Shown in pieces: positions 51,931 through 59,446 of a stretch of 64,000 bases of DNA. The position numbers and the translations under genes were made by a program. How positions within the stretch are numbered: the first letter of the stretch is position 1; every line of letters starts with the position of its first letter. The stretch comes from an uncultured Modestobacter sp. (GTDB lineage: Bacteria; Actinomycetota; Actinomycetes; Mycobacteriales; Geodermatophilaceae): positions 558,001 to 622,000 of the forward strand of contig NZ_CANKUD010000001.1 in NCBI RefSeq assembly GCF_947486615.1, read 5' to 3'. The notes beneath the pieces were generated by a model, which saw nothing but the letters and a program-made list of their open reading frames with translations, did not search any database and was not told the origin of the DNA.

Positions 51931-52650
51931 TCAGCGGGTGCCGCCATAGGCCGCCGGCACCAGGTCTGCCCGGGGTTCGCCACTCTCGATCAGTCGGAGG
52001 ATCGCCTCGGCGACCTGCTCGGGTGAGTCGAAGGCCGCGCCGGCCGTCATCGCCTCGGCGTCAGCGCGGCCTGCCCTGATCGAGCTGAGGAACTCGGTGC
52101 TGGTGGCGAACGGGATGATGGTCGAGACGACGATGCCCGTACCGTCGAGCTCGTTGCGGGCGATCGCGGAGAGACGCTCGAGAGCGATCTTGGACGCCAC
52201 GTACCCACCGGTCCCGGGGACGTCCGCGAACGTCGTACCGGAGCTGACGTTGACGATGCTCCCCGCCCTCTGCCGGCGCATCGCGGGCAACACCGCCTGC
52301 ATCACCGCGAGCGGTGCCACCAGGTTGAGCTCGAGCACTGCACGGAAGTCGTCCAGCGAGATCTGCTCGATGCCGGCCTGCAGCCCCTGCCCGGCGTTGT
52401 TCACCAGGACGTCGATCCGGCCGAAGGCGCCGAGGGCGGCGTCCACCAGCGAGCCGACCTCTGCCTGATCGGTGACGTCGCAGCGGACGGCGACCGACCG
52501 GCCCAGCTCGTCCGCGAGGTCCGCGATGCGCTCCTCGCGCCGAGCGGCCAGGACCAACCGCGCGCCGGCCCGAGACGCGGCCCGCGCCGTCGCGGCTCCG
52601 ATGCCGGATGACGCGCCCGTGATCATGACGACCTTGTTCTTGACGTCCAC
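51931..52650 (-). CDS. short-chain dehydrogenase of SDR-TetR divergent pair
   Basis: A 239-residue SDR with cofactor motif TGASSGIG, NNAG (VLVNNAGQGLQ), the catalytic Ser in IVNVSSGTTF and YVASK for Tyr and Lys. The C-terminus ends LVPAAYGGTR. It is divergent from the TetR gene at 52749, with a large inverted repeat between them, so the TetR protein most likely represses it. GTG 52650 has GGAGGAGA upstream. The substrate is unknown. Confidence 0.92.
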   Translation of the reverse strand: MDVKNKVVMITGASSGIGAATARAASRAGARLVLAARREERIADLADELGRSVAVRCDVTDQAEVGSLVDAALGAFGRIDVLVNNAGQGLQAGIEQISLDDFRAVLELNLVAPLAVMQAVLPAMRRQRAGSIVNVSSGTTFADVPGTGGYVASKIALERLSAIARNELDGTGIVVSTIIPFATSTEFLSSIRAGRADAEAMTAGAAFDSPEQVAEAILRLIESGEPRADLVPAAYGGTR

Positions 52651-52683
52651 TGGTCTTCTCCTCCGTCGCCGCACGACTGCGGC

Positions 52684-52729
52684 GCTCCGATGACTTGCGC
52701 TACCGCAAAGTAGCGTAAGTCATCGGAGC
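52684..52729. promoter_or_regulatory. 46-bp inverted repeat, TetR operator candidate
   Basis: Two 20-bp arms (52684-52703 and 52710-52729) pair with one mismatch around a 6-base centre cgcaaa, in the 98-bp gap between divergent SDR and TetR genes. The inner arms contain ctac...gtag and the 14-base element ttgcgctaccgcaa. The region is notably less GC-rich than its neighbours. This is a strong TetR-type operator. Confidence 0.75.
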
Positions 52730-52748
52730 ATGACCTACCGTCTGGTGG

Positions 52749-53393
52749 GTGGAGACCCCGGCCCCAGCGTCGCCAGCCCGCCGGACCGTCACGAACGGTC
52801 AGCGGACCGGCCGTCCCTACGACCACTCGAGCGATGCACTGATCCTGGCGAACACGCTCGACCTGCTCGTCGAGCGCGGCTACGAGCGGGTCACCCTGGA
52901 CGAGGTCGCGGCCCGCACCGGGAAGGCCAAGACCACGCTCTACCGGAGATGGGCGACGAAGGAAGACCTCGTCATCGCCGCCATCCGTGCCGCCGGACGA
53001 CCGCCGGAGGCCGATCGGTTGCCCGATCTCGGCTCTCTCCGAGCGAACCTGCTCGCCGTGGTCGACTCCCCGTGGCTCGGCGGCCCGCAGCGCCGGCTGT
53101 CGATCTTCGCGGGGCTCGCATCGGCCACCCAGGTCTCGGAGCGGCTGGCCGACGTGATCCGCTCGGAGGTCACCGAGCCCTACGTCGAGGTCTACCGGCG
53201 CTTGCTGCACCGCTCGATCGACGACGGGGAGACCACCGCCCACTTCGCCGCGAGCACCGACCTCCTGGCCGAGGTCATCCCGGCGATGAGCACGCATCGC
53301 CTGAGCACCAGCCGCGAGCCGGTGCAGCGGGACTTCTTCGTCTCCGTGGTGGACGACGTCGTGCTCGCCGCGCTCGGCATGACGACGCGGTGA
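52749..53393 (+). CDS. TetR-family repressor of the SDR pair
   Basis: A 214-residue regulator. The helix-turn-helix is LILANTLDLLVERGYERVTLDEVAARTGKAKTTLYRRWATKEDLV. The C-terminal helical ligand domain follows (LRANLLAVVDSPWLGG and SIFAGLASATQVSERL). It probably binds the inverted repeat at 52684-52729 and controls both itself and the SDR. The start is GTG 52749. Its inducer would be a substrate or product of the SDR, which is inference. Confidence 0.9.
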   Translation: METPAPASPARRTVTNGQRTGRPYDHSSDALILANTLDLLVERGYERVTLDEVAARTGKAKTTLYRRWATKEDLVIAAIRAAGRPPEADRLPDLGSLRANLLAVVDSPWLGGPQRRLSIFAGLASATQVSERLADVIRSEVTEPYVEVYRRLLHRSIDDGETTAHFAASTDLLAEVIPAMSTHRLSTSREPVQRDFFVSVVDDVVLAALGMTTR

Positions 53394-53457
53394 GCACGGC
53401 CGCACCCTGTCGCGGCCCCGCACCCACGAGACCCAGGTGGGCCGCGGTGGTGAGACG

Positions 53458-54222
53458 TCAGTGGCCGTGCGGGTCGAGGTGGTTGATGGTGGCGACGACG
53501 TGGTCGTAGTCGCCGCGCGCCTCGCCGTACCGGAGGAACTTCACGTTCTCCACCTGGATCTCCCGGGCGTCCGGCTGGGTCCGGATCAGCTCGGTGACCT
53601 CGTCGACGAAGTCGGCCAGCGGCATGGCGAACTCGCTCTCCTCCTGTCCCGGCAGCAGCGCGGTGCGCACCGACGGCGGCTCCAGCTCGACCACCGCCAC
53701 CCCGGTGCCCGACAGCTGGAGCCGGAGGGACTCGCTGAGCATGTGGATCGCGGCCTTGCTGGCGTTGTAGCTGGGCGTGACCCGCAGCGGGGCGAACGCC
53801 AGCCCGGAGGAGACCGTCATGATCGTCGCGGCGGGCCGGGAGCGCAGGTGCTCGATGAACGCGGCGATCAGCCGGATCGGGCCGAGCAGGTTGGTCGTGA
53901 CCGTCTCCTCGGCCGAGGAGAGGAAGCCGCCCGGCGTCGTCCAGTCCTCGACCCGCATGATCCCGGCCATCGTGACCAGGACGTCGAGGTCCGGGTGCTC
54001 GGCGACGACCTGGGCAGCCGCGTGCTGGATGCTGGCCGGGTCGGTGGTGTCGATCTGGACGGCGTGCAGACCGGGGTGCTCGGCGGTGATCTGCTCCAGC
54101 AGCGCGGTGCGCCGCCCGCCGATGACGACGGTGTTGCCCTCCTCGTGCAGACGCAGCGCCAGCGCCAGGCCGATGCCGCTCGTCGCGCCGGGGATGAAGA
54201 CGGTGTTCCCTGAGATGTCCAT
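53458..54222 (-). CDS. short-chain dehydrogenase (DltE-like) paired with XRE regulator
   Basis: A 254-residue SDR. It starts MDISGNTVFIPGATSGIG, has VTMAGIMRVEDW in place of the usual NNAG, the Ser region TIMTVSSGLAF, and YNASKAA for Tyr and Lys. This pattern fits the DltE/YciK-like group of uncertain substrate. It is divergent from the XRE regulator at 54323, and the 100-bp gap holds a palindrome at 54273-54287. It converges with the TetR gene before it. Confidence 0.92.
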   Translation of the reverse strand: MDISGNTVFIPGATSGIGLALALRLHEEGNTVVIGGRRTALLEQITAEHPGLHAVQIDTTDPASIQHAAAQVVAEHPDLDVLVTMAGIMRVEDWTTPGGFLSSAEETVTTNLLGPIRLIAAFIEHLRSRPAATIMTVSSGLAFAPLRVTPSYNASKAAIHMLSESLRLQLSGTGVAVVELEPPSVRTALLPGQEESEFAMPLADFVDEVTELIRTQPDAREIQVENVKFLRYGEARGDYDHVVATINHLDPHGH

Positions 54223-54272
54223 GGCCTCAGCGTCGGCCGGCTCCGGAGCCCGTGGCAGAGCGCGGTGATCGG

Positions 54273-54287
54273 GGGACCGCTGGTCCC
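54273..54287. promoter_or_regulatory. 15-bp operator candidate in SDR/XRE gap
   Basis: gggacc gct ggtccc is a perfect 6-bp inverted repeat with a 3-base centre in the 100-bp gap between the divergent DltE-like SDR and XRE genes. Confidence 0.5.
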
Positions 54288-54322
54288 TGGCTGCGGCAGG
54301 CGGCAGCGGTGACACTGGGCCG

Positions 54323-55171
54323 GTGAACCGGGACGACCTGGCCGACTTCCTCGTCCGGCGCCGCAGCGGCCTCCAGCCCGCGGACGTCGGTCTCAGCCCG
54401 GGCGCGCGTCGCCGCACCGCGGGGTTGCGGCGGGAGGAGGTCGCCCAGCTCGCCGCGATGTCCACCGACTACTACACGCGGCTGGAGCAGCGGCGCGGGC
54501 CGCAGCCGAGCACGCAGATGCTCGCCTCGCTCGCCCGGGCGCTGCGGCTGACCGCGGACGAGTCCGCCTACCTCTACCGGGTCGCCGGGCACGACGCCCC
54601 CGACCGCGTCGGCGGCGGTGACCACATCGCTCCCGGGCTGCTGCGTGTCCTCGACCGGCTGACCGACACCCCGGCGCTCATCCTGTCCGCGCTGGGCGAG
54701 ACGCTGGTGCAGAACGACCCGGCCCGGGCCCTGTTCGGGGACGTCACCCACCTGACCGGCCTGGAGCGCAGCGGCATCTACCGCTGGTTCACCCACCCCG
54801 AGCAGGAGCGGGCGCACTACCCGGCCGACGACCACGACCGGCAGAGCCGCGCCCAGGTGGCCTCGCTGCGCGCCGCCTACGGGTCGATGGGGCCTCGGTC
54901 ACGAGCCGGTGAGCTGGTCCAGGTGCTCTCCCGGACCAGCCCGGAGTTCGCGCAGCTGTGGGCCGCTCACGAGGTGGGCCGGCGGTTCGAGGACCACAAG
55001 GTGCTCCTGCACCCCGAGATCGGTCCCATCGAGGTCGACTGCCAGGCGCTGTTCACCGAGGACGAGTCCCAGGTGCTGCTGGTGCTCACCGCTCCCCCGG
55101 GCACCGACGCCGCCAGCCGGCTCGCGCTCCTCACCGTCCTCGGCACGCAGGCCTTCGCCCCGGAGCACTAG
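54323..55171 (+). CDS. XRE-family regulator with MmyB-like ligand domain
   Basis: A 282-residue regulator closely similar in layout to the one at 39744-40598. The helix-turn-helix is GARRRTAGLRREEVAQLAAM, followed by STDYYTRLEQRRGPQPST. The C-terminal part is an MmyB-like domain (DTPALILSALGETLVQNDPARALFG, TSPEFAQLWAAHEVGRR and VDCQALFTEDESQVLLVLTAPPGT). It likely controls the divergent DltE-like SDR. The GTG at 54323 directly precedes the domain. Confidence 0.9.
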   Translation: MNRDDLADFLVRRRSGLQPADVGLSPGARRRTAGLRREEVAQLAAMSTDYYTRLEQRRGPQPSTQMLASLARALRLTADESAYLYRVAGHDAPDRVGGGDHIAPGLLRVLDRLTDTPALILSALGETLVQNDPARALFGDVTHLTGLERSGIYRWFTHPEQERAHYPADDHDRQSRAQVASLRAAYGSMGPRSRAGELVQVLSRTSPEFAQLWAAHEVGRRFEDHKVLLHPEIGPIEVDCQALFTEDESQVLLVLTAPPGTDAASRLALLTVLGTQAFAPEH

Positions 55172-55179
55172 ATGTACCG

Positions 55180-55201
55180 ACCGGGTCGTCGCCGACCCGG
55201 T
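55180..55201. terminator. bidirectional hairpin between XRE and TetR genes
   Basis: A 9-bp perfect stem (55180-55188 with 55193-55201) with a 4-base loop lies between convergent stop codons. Confidence 0.6.
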
Positions 55202-55221
55202 TCGGCGGCCCTGCGGCCCCG

Positions 55222-55887
55222 TCAGCCGCGCGGTACGGCCCCCAGGAGCATGGTCGTGATGGCCAGCTGCAGGGATTCCTGCAGTTCGAGGTGCAGGACG
55301 GCGAGCGCCGGTTCGGCCTCGTAGGCGGCGCGCACACCGGGCGGTGGCGAGCTGTAGGGGGCCAGGGCGCCGGCCAGGACCATCACCTGGAAGCAGAACG
55401 TCTCGCCGGCGGCACCGAGCTCGGGCAGGTGGCGGCGCAGGAGGTCTGCGGTGGCGGTGAGCCGGGCCAGGGCGACGCGCTTGTGGCGCATGACGACCTC
55501 GACGGTCACGTTGCGCTCCAGGACGCCACCCTGCGCACCCACCAGGTCGCACAGCACCCGGTTCCCCGCCAGCGACCGGGCGAGCACCGCGGACAGCTGT
55601 TCGGCCCGCACCTCCAGCGGCAGCCCCGCATCGACGCCGCTCGCGAGGTCGACGGCCAACTCTGCGAGCCAGTCCTGCACCACGGAGTTCATCAGCTCGA
55701 GGAGCACGCCCTCGCGGGAGTCGAAGTAGCGCAGCACGTTCGACTTCGCCAGGCCCACGCGGCGGCTGAGCTCGTTGAGGCTGACGTCGGCCACCGGCAT
55801 CTCGTCGAGCATGGCGGCCGCCGTGTCGAGGATGGCCCGGCGCCTGATCTCGCGCTGCTCCTCGCTGCGGGCCCGATGGAAGGTCAC
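55222..55887 (-). CDS. TetR-family repressor divergent from SDR
   Basis: A 221-residue regulator. The helix-turn-helix is RAILDTAAAMLDEMPVADVSLNELSRRVGLAKSNVLRYFDSREGVLLEL. The C-terminal ligand domain (VGAQGGVLERNVTVEVVMRHKRVALARL) follows. It is divergent from the SDR at 55993, and three copies of a 16-bp palindromic repeat lie between them, fitting a repressor with multiple operator sites. The start is GTG 55887. Confidence 0.92.
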   Translation of the reverse strand: MTFHRARSEEQREIRRRAILDTAAAMLDEMPVADVSLNELSRRVGLAKSNVLRYFDSREGVLLELMNSVVQDWLAELAVDLASGVDAGLPLEVRAEQLSAVLARSLAGNRVLCDLVGAQGGVLERNVTVEVVMRHKRVALARLTATADLLRRHLPELGAAGETFCFQVMVLAGALAPYSSPPPGVRAAYEAEPALAVLHLELQESLQLAITTMLLGAVPRG

Positions 55888-55908
55888 GGTGCGACCCTAA
55901 CACCGTGC

Positions 55909-55980
55909 AGACCGGTGGTCTCTTGAGAGTGGACCGGCGGTCTCTTAGCGTCCTGCACACCAACAGACCACCGGTCTCTT
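55909..55980. promoter_or_regulatory. three 16-bp operator repeats (TetR/SDR gap)
   Basis: Near-identical elements with core gaccggtggtctctt occur at 55909-55924, 55931-55946 and 55965-55980. The third has the centre inverted (agaccaccggtctctt). Each core gacc-nnn-ggtc is a palindrome. The sites cover the promoter between the TetR gene (starts 55887) and the SDR gene (starts 55993). Confidence 0.8.
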
Positions 55981-55992
55981 CTGGAGGACGAC

Positions 55993-56895
55993 ATGAACAC
56001 GACCTGGACTGAATCCGACGTCCCCGACCAGCGCGGCCGGGTGGCCGTCGTCACCGGCGCCAACACCGGGCTGGGGTTCGAGACCGCCAGAGTCCTCGCC
56101 GAGCGCGGCGCCTCGGTGGTGCTGGCGGTGCGGGACGTCGACAAGGGCGAGCAGGCAGCTGCCCGGATCGCCGGCGCCGTCACCGTGCAACGGCTCGACC
56201 TGACGTCCCTGGCATCGGTACGCGCGGCTGCGGCGCAGTTGCGCGACGCCCATCCCCGGATCGACCTGCTCATCAACAACGCCGGGGTGATGTACACCCC
56301 GAGACAGCTGACCGAGGACGGTTTCGAACGGCAGTTCGGCACCAACCACCTGGGCCACTTCGCGTTCACGGGGCTGCTGCTGGACCGGCTGCTTCCCGTG
56401 CCCGGATCCCGCGTGGTCACGGTCAGCAGCACCGGGCACCGCATCCGCGCAGCGATCCACTTCGACGACCTGCAGTGGGAACGCTCGTACTCCCGGGCCG
56501 GCGCCTACGGGCAGTCCAAGCTCGCGAACCTCATGTTCACCTACGAGCTGCAGCGCCGGCTCGCCGAACACGGCACGACCACCCTCGCGGCGGCCGCACA
56601 CCCGGGGGTGTCGAACACCGAACTCGTGCGCAACACCCCCACGATGGTCCGGGCACCGGCGGAACGGCTGGCTCCGTTCGTCACCCAGCCCGCCTCGATG
56701 GGTGCCCTGCCGACGCTGCGGGCCGCGACCGACCCCGCCGTCCTGGGCGGGCAGTACTACGGTCCCGGCGGCCGCGGCGAGGTCCGTGGACACCCACGCC
56801 TCGTCACGTCCAGCCCGGAGTCGTACGACCTCGCGGTCCAGCGACGGCTGTGGGCCGTCTCCGAGGACCTGACGGGCGTGACCTCCCCTGTCTGA
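55993..56895 (+). CDS. short-chain dehydrogenase (protochlorophyllide-reductase-like SDR)
   Basis: A 300-residue SDR with cofactor motif TGANTGLG, INNAGVMYTPR, the catalytic region VVTVSSTGHRIRAAI and YGQSKLAN (Tyr and Lys). This matches the larger SDRs annotated as retinol or protochlorophyllide-reductase-like. The ATG at 55993 follows GGAGGA. It is likely controlled by the TetR protein encoded on the other side of the operator repeats. Substrate unknown. Confidence 0.94.
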   Translation: MNTTWTESDVPDQRGRVAVVTGANTGLGFETARVLAERGASVVLAVRDVDKGEQAAARIAGAVTVQRLDLTSLASVRAAAAQLRDAHPRIDLLINNAGVMYTPRQLTEDGFERQFGTNHLGHFAFTGLLLDRLLPVPGSRVVTVSSTGHRIRAAIHFDDLQWERSYSRAGAYGQSKLANLMFTYELQRRLAEHGTTTLAAAAHPGVSNTELVRNTPTMVRAPAERLAPFVTQPASMGALPTLRAATDPAVLGGQYYGPGGRGEVRGHPRLVTSSPESYDLAVQRRLWAVSEDLTGVTSPV

Positions 56896-56971
56896 GCGGC
56901 TCGCCTCGACCCGGTGTCCTGACCTGTCGCTCCTCGGCGAGTTCATCCGGACGCCCACCACGATCGGCGCC

Positions 56972-57532
56972 GTGGCGGCCAGTGGTCGAGCGCTGTCGCG
57001 CGCCGCGACGGCACCGGTGCCGGTGGGCGCAGATGTCGTCGTCGTCGAGCTGGGCCCCGGCACCGGGGCGATGACCGGAGCCATCGAGCGGCGACTCGCC
57101 GGACGCGGCCGGCAGCTGGCGATCGAGGTCAACGCACGGCTGGCCGTGCCGCTGTCCGCCCGGCACCCGGCGGTCGAGGTCGTCCAGGCCGACGCTGCCG
57201 ACCTCAGGACCGTGCTCACCGACCGGGGCATCACGCACGCCGACGTCGTCGTCAGCGGTCTGCCCTGGGCCGCATTCCGGCCACGGCAGCAGGAGCTGCT
57301 GCTCGACGCGGTGATCAGCGGCCTGGCATCCGATGGCGTGTTCACCACGTTCGCCTACCTCCACGGCCTCTGGACGCCCGCCGCCCGCCGGTTCCGCCGG
57401 CAACTGGAGGCCCGGTTCGAGGAGGTGCTCCTGAGCCGCACCGTGTGGCGGAACCTCCCTCCCGCTCTCGTGTACTACGCGCGCCGCCCCAGGGGGGTCG
57501 ACCAGGCTCGGTCCGCGCAGGGAGCCACGTAG
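56972..57532 (+). CDS. phospholipid-N-methyltransferase-like SAM enzyme, start uncertain
   Basis: A SAM-binding protein of at least 186 residues (VVVELGPGTGAMTGAIERRL, VVQADAADL, VVSGLPWAAF), resembling PmtA/KsgA-type enzymes. In-frame codons upstream of GTG 56972 still look like the family (EFIRTPTTIGAVAASGRALSR). However, no ATG, GTG or TTG occurs there before an in-frame TGA near 56879. So the gene either starts at a CTG, such as 56936, or has lost its first codons and starts short. It follows the SDR gene by 76 bases. Confidence 0.75.
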   Translation: MAASGRALSRAATAPVPVGADVVVVELGPGTGAMTGAIERRLAGRGRQLAIEVNARLAVPLSARHPAVEVVQADAADLRTVLTDRGITHADVVVSGLPWAAFRPRQQELLLDAVISGLASDGVFTTFAYLHGLWTPAARRFRRQLEARFEEVLLSRTVWRNLPPALVYYARRPRGVDQARSAQGAT

Positions 57533-57739
57533 CCGGTCGCTGCCCCTGCTCCTCCCCAGGGCCGGCAGGTCACCGCCTCCCTCCGGCCGTGCCCACGCGA
57601 GCGCACGGTCGGGCGGGTGCCAGGAGGCGTACCTTGGTTGGCCGGTCCAACCACGGCCTGTCGCGGGATCGCCACCCTCAGCGGTGGCCGTCCCTCCTCC
57701 AGGAGTGGGGTCCAGTACTTGTCCGATGCGCCGCAGCAG

Positions 57740-58486
57740 ATGTCCCCCGTCCACCTGGTGGCGCTGCACGCCAATGTGGCCAGCCGGCTCCGGGGCTTCG
57801 ACCGCGCGGAGGACGCCGCGTCGGCGATGGCCAGGACCGCGGTCGACCTCGTCCACGGCGCGGACTGGGCAGGCCTCACCAAGGTCGATCGCCGTGGCGA
57901 GCTGACCAGCCTGGGGGCCACCGACCCGCTGGTGAAACGCGTGGACCAGGTCCAGTACGAGCTGCACAGCGGCCCCTGCGTCGACGTCGTCCTCACCGAA
58001 CGGACCTTCGCCACCGGCAACCTCGGATCCTCACCGGAGTGGCCGGTCTTCGGCCGGCGCGCCGCCGAGCTCGGTGTGCAGTCGATGCTGTCCCACCGGG
58101 TCTTCCTCGATCCCGAGGAGCAGTCGGCCGGCCAGCAGCTCATCGGCGGGATCAACCTGTACTCCCGACACCGGGACGCCTTCGACCTGGAGCAGGCCCT
58201 GCCGGTGCTCTCGGTGCTGTCCACCTTCGCCGCGCTCGCCGTGTGGGGCGGGTCGATGGCCGAGCAGGCCACCGCCAAGGAACGGGCCCTGGACGCCAGC
58301 CGGGACATCGGTGCGGCCATGGGCATCCTCATCGAACGGTTCAAGCTCACCCGCGAGGACGCCTTCGCGCTGCTCAGCGCCGTCAGCCAGGCCAGCAACC
58401 GCAAGCTCCGCCACATCGCCACCGAGCTCGTCGACACCGGCCAGCTGGCGCTGCCCGACCTCCCCCGCCGCCGACGCCCGGCCTGA
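57740..58486 (+). CDS. GAF-ANTAR RNA-binding antiterminator
   Basis: About 248 residues. A GAF-like sensor domain (about 10-165) is followed by a C-terminal ANTAR domain (about 180-235: ALDASRDIGAAMGILIERFKLTREDAFALLSAVSQASNRKLRHIATELVDTG). ANTAR proteins bind paired hairpins in mRNA to prevent termination. The start is uncertain: ATG 57740 is used; TTG 57719 is an alternative. Two strong hairpins follow it directly. It belongs with the signalling proteins to its right. Confidence 0.88.
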   Translation: MSPVHLVALHANVASRLRGFDRAEDAASAMARTAVDLVHGADWAGLTKVDRRGELTSLGATDPLVKRVDQVQYELHSGPCVDVVLTERTFATGNLGSSPEWPVFGRRAAELGVQSMLSHRVFLDPEEQSAGQQLIGGINLYSRHRDAFDLEQALPVLSVLSTFAALAVWGGSMAEQATAKERALDASRDIGAAMGILIERFKLTREDAFALLSAVSQASNRKLRHIATELVDTGQLALPDLPRRRRPA

Positions 58487-58953
58487 CCCGGCCTCGCGGC
58501 CCCTGTGCGGGCGCCGTCCGGGCCCGGGCCCGGACGGCGTCAAGACCCCGCTCGTCGGACCAACGGCGAGCGGGGTCGCCCATGTCCGCTGACTGCGCCG
58601 ACGACCTGCCCGGTGACGAGCTGCTGCCCGAGCGCCTGGCCCGCGTCTGCCCGACCGGCGGTGTCCGGCACCGCCTCCCGCGTCGAGCACGTCACCCACG
58701 CGGCTGCCGCGAGGCGCCGGCGCCTCAGTCCCGGTGGCACCGCCGACGGGTGCCCGGTCACGTCGACGTGCCGGCTTGCTCGACCGCTGGCACGCTGCAT
58801 GTCGTGCGCCACGCCCCGGTGGCTCTGCCGGTCCCGACGACCGGCGGGGACGGGGTCCTGCGCACCCGGCGGGTGCTCGGCCGAGCCGCTCAGCAGAGCA
58901 CCACCCGGGACCGTACAGCGGCGAGACCAGCCGTTCGACCACTGCAGGAGCAC
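58487..58953. other. gap with tandem hairpins and possible GAF-protein remnant
   Basis: A gap of 467 bp. After the two hairpins (58512-58577), a frame begins at ATG 58582 with MSADCADDLPGDELLPERLARVC, which resembles the first residues of GAF proteins in this kind of neighbourhood. It then loses all resemblance. No other frame continues it clearly. I treat it as a possible decayed gene rather than a functional one. The AGGAG for the next gene is at its right end. Confidence 0.3.
58512..58577 (+). terminator. tandem hairpins after GAF-ANTAR gene
   Basis: A 28-bp perfect palindrome (58512-58539) is followed after 4 bases by an 11-bp perfect stem (58544-58554 with 58567-58577). The second stem extends by three more pairs (one wobble) to leave a six-base loop. 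The loop does not match the A-first, G-fourth pattern of known ANTAR targets, so I call these terminators. Confidence 0.6.
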
Positions 58954-59403
58954 ATGAGCACCGACCGCGCAGCTGCGTGGGCGCACCGCGTCCTCCCGAC
59001 TGCCACCGCAGCGCACGTCACCTGGAACTGGACGATCGCCCGACCGGCCGAGCTGACCGGTGCCCGCCGGGAACTGAGTCGCAGCCTCGCGGCCGTACCG
59101 CTGCCCTCCGGGGCGGACGAGGACGACGTGGAGCGGCTGCTCCTCGCCTTCGAGGAGCTCACCTCGAACGGTCTGCGGCACAGCGGCGCACCGATCCAGG
59201 TGCGGGTGGACAGTTGTGACGGTGGCTGGATGGTCGACGTCAGCGACGCGCTCCCCGACCGACCACCGGTGCCCGCGGTCGACCGCGACCCAGCCCTCGG
59301 CGGACTGGGTCTGCACCTCGTCGCCCGGCTGTCCGCGGCCTTCGGCTGGACGGCCGACGGCGCCCGCAAGCACGTCTGGGCTGCCCTGGTCCCCGCCGGC
59401 TGA
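58954..59403 (+). CDS. RsbW-like anti-sigma ATPase/kinase
   Basis: A 149-residue HATPase_c_2 protein. The N-box is LLLAFEELTSNGLRHSG, the G1-like segment is VDVSDALPDRPP, and the G2 segment is GGLGLHLVARL. These proteins act as serine kinases of STAS proteins and as anti-sigma factors. No sigma gene is adjacent. The PP2C gene converges with it, forming a likely partner-switching unit. ATG 58954 has AGGAG. Confidence 0.88.
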   Translation: MSTDRAAAWAHRVLPTATAAHVTWNWTIARPAELTGARRELSRSLAAVPLPSGADEDDVERLLLAFEELTSNGLRHSGAPIQVRVDSCDGGWMVDVSDALPDRPPVPAVDRDPALGGLGLHLVARLSAAFGWTADGARKHVWAALVPAG

Positions 59404-59429
59404 CCGCGCCCCGGGCGGCCGGCGCGGTC
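59402..59429. terminator. hairpin between kinase and phosphatase genes
   Basis: A 9-bp perfect stem (59402-59410 with 59421-59429) with a 10-base loop, between convergent stops. Confidence 0.55.
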
Positions 59430-59446
59430 CCCCCCACCCGGGACGG

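Noticed and set aside
58544-58577. ANTAR-target dual-hexaloop RNA motif
   Set aside because: The six-base loop lacks the A at position 1 and G at position 4 that define known targets, and the first hairpin has no proper loop.
58582-58953. Possible GAF-domain gene before the RsbW-like kinase
   Set aside because: Only about 23 residues at the start look family-like; the rest has no recognisable protein features in any frame, so it is mentioned as a possible remnant only.
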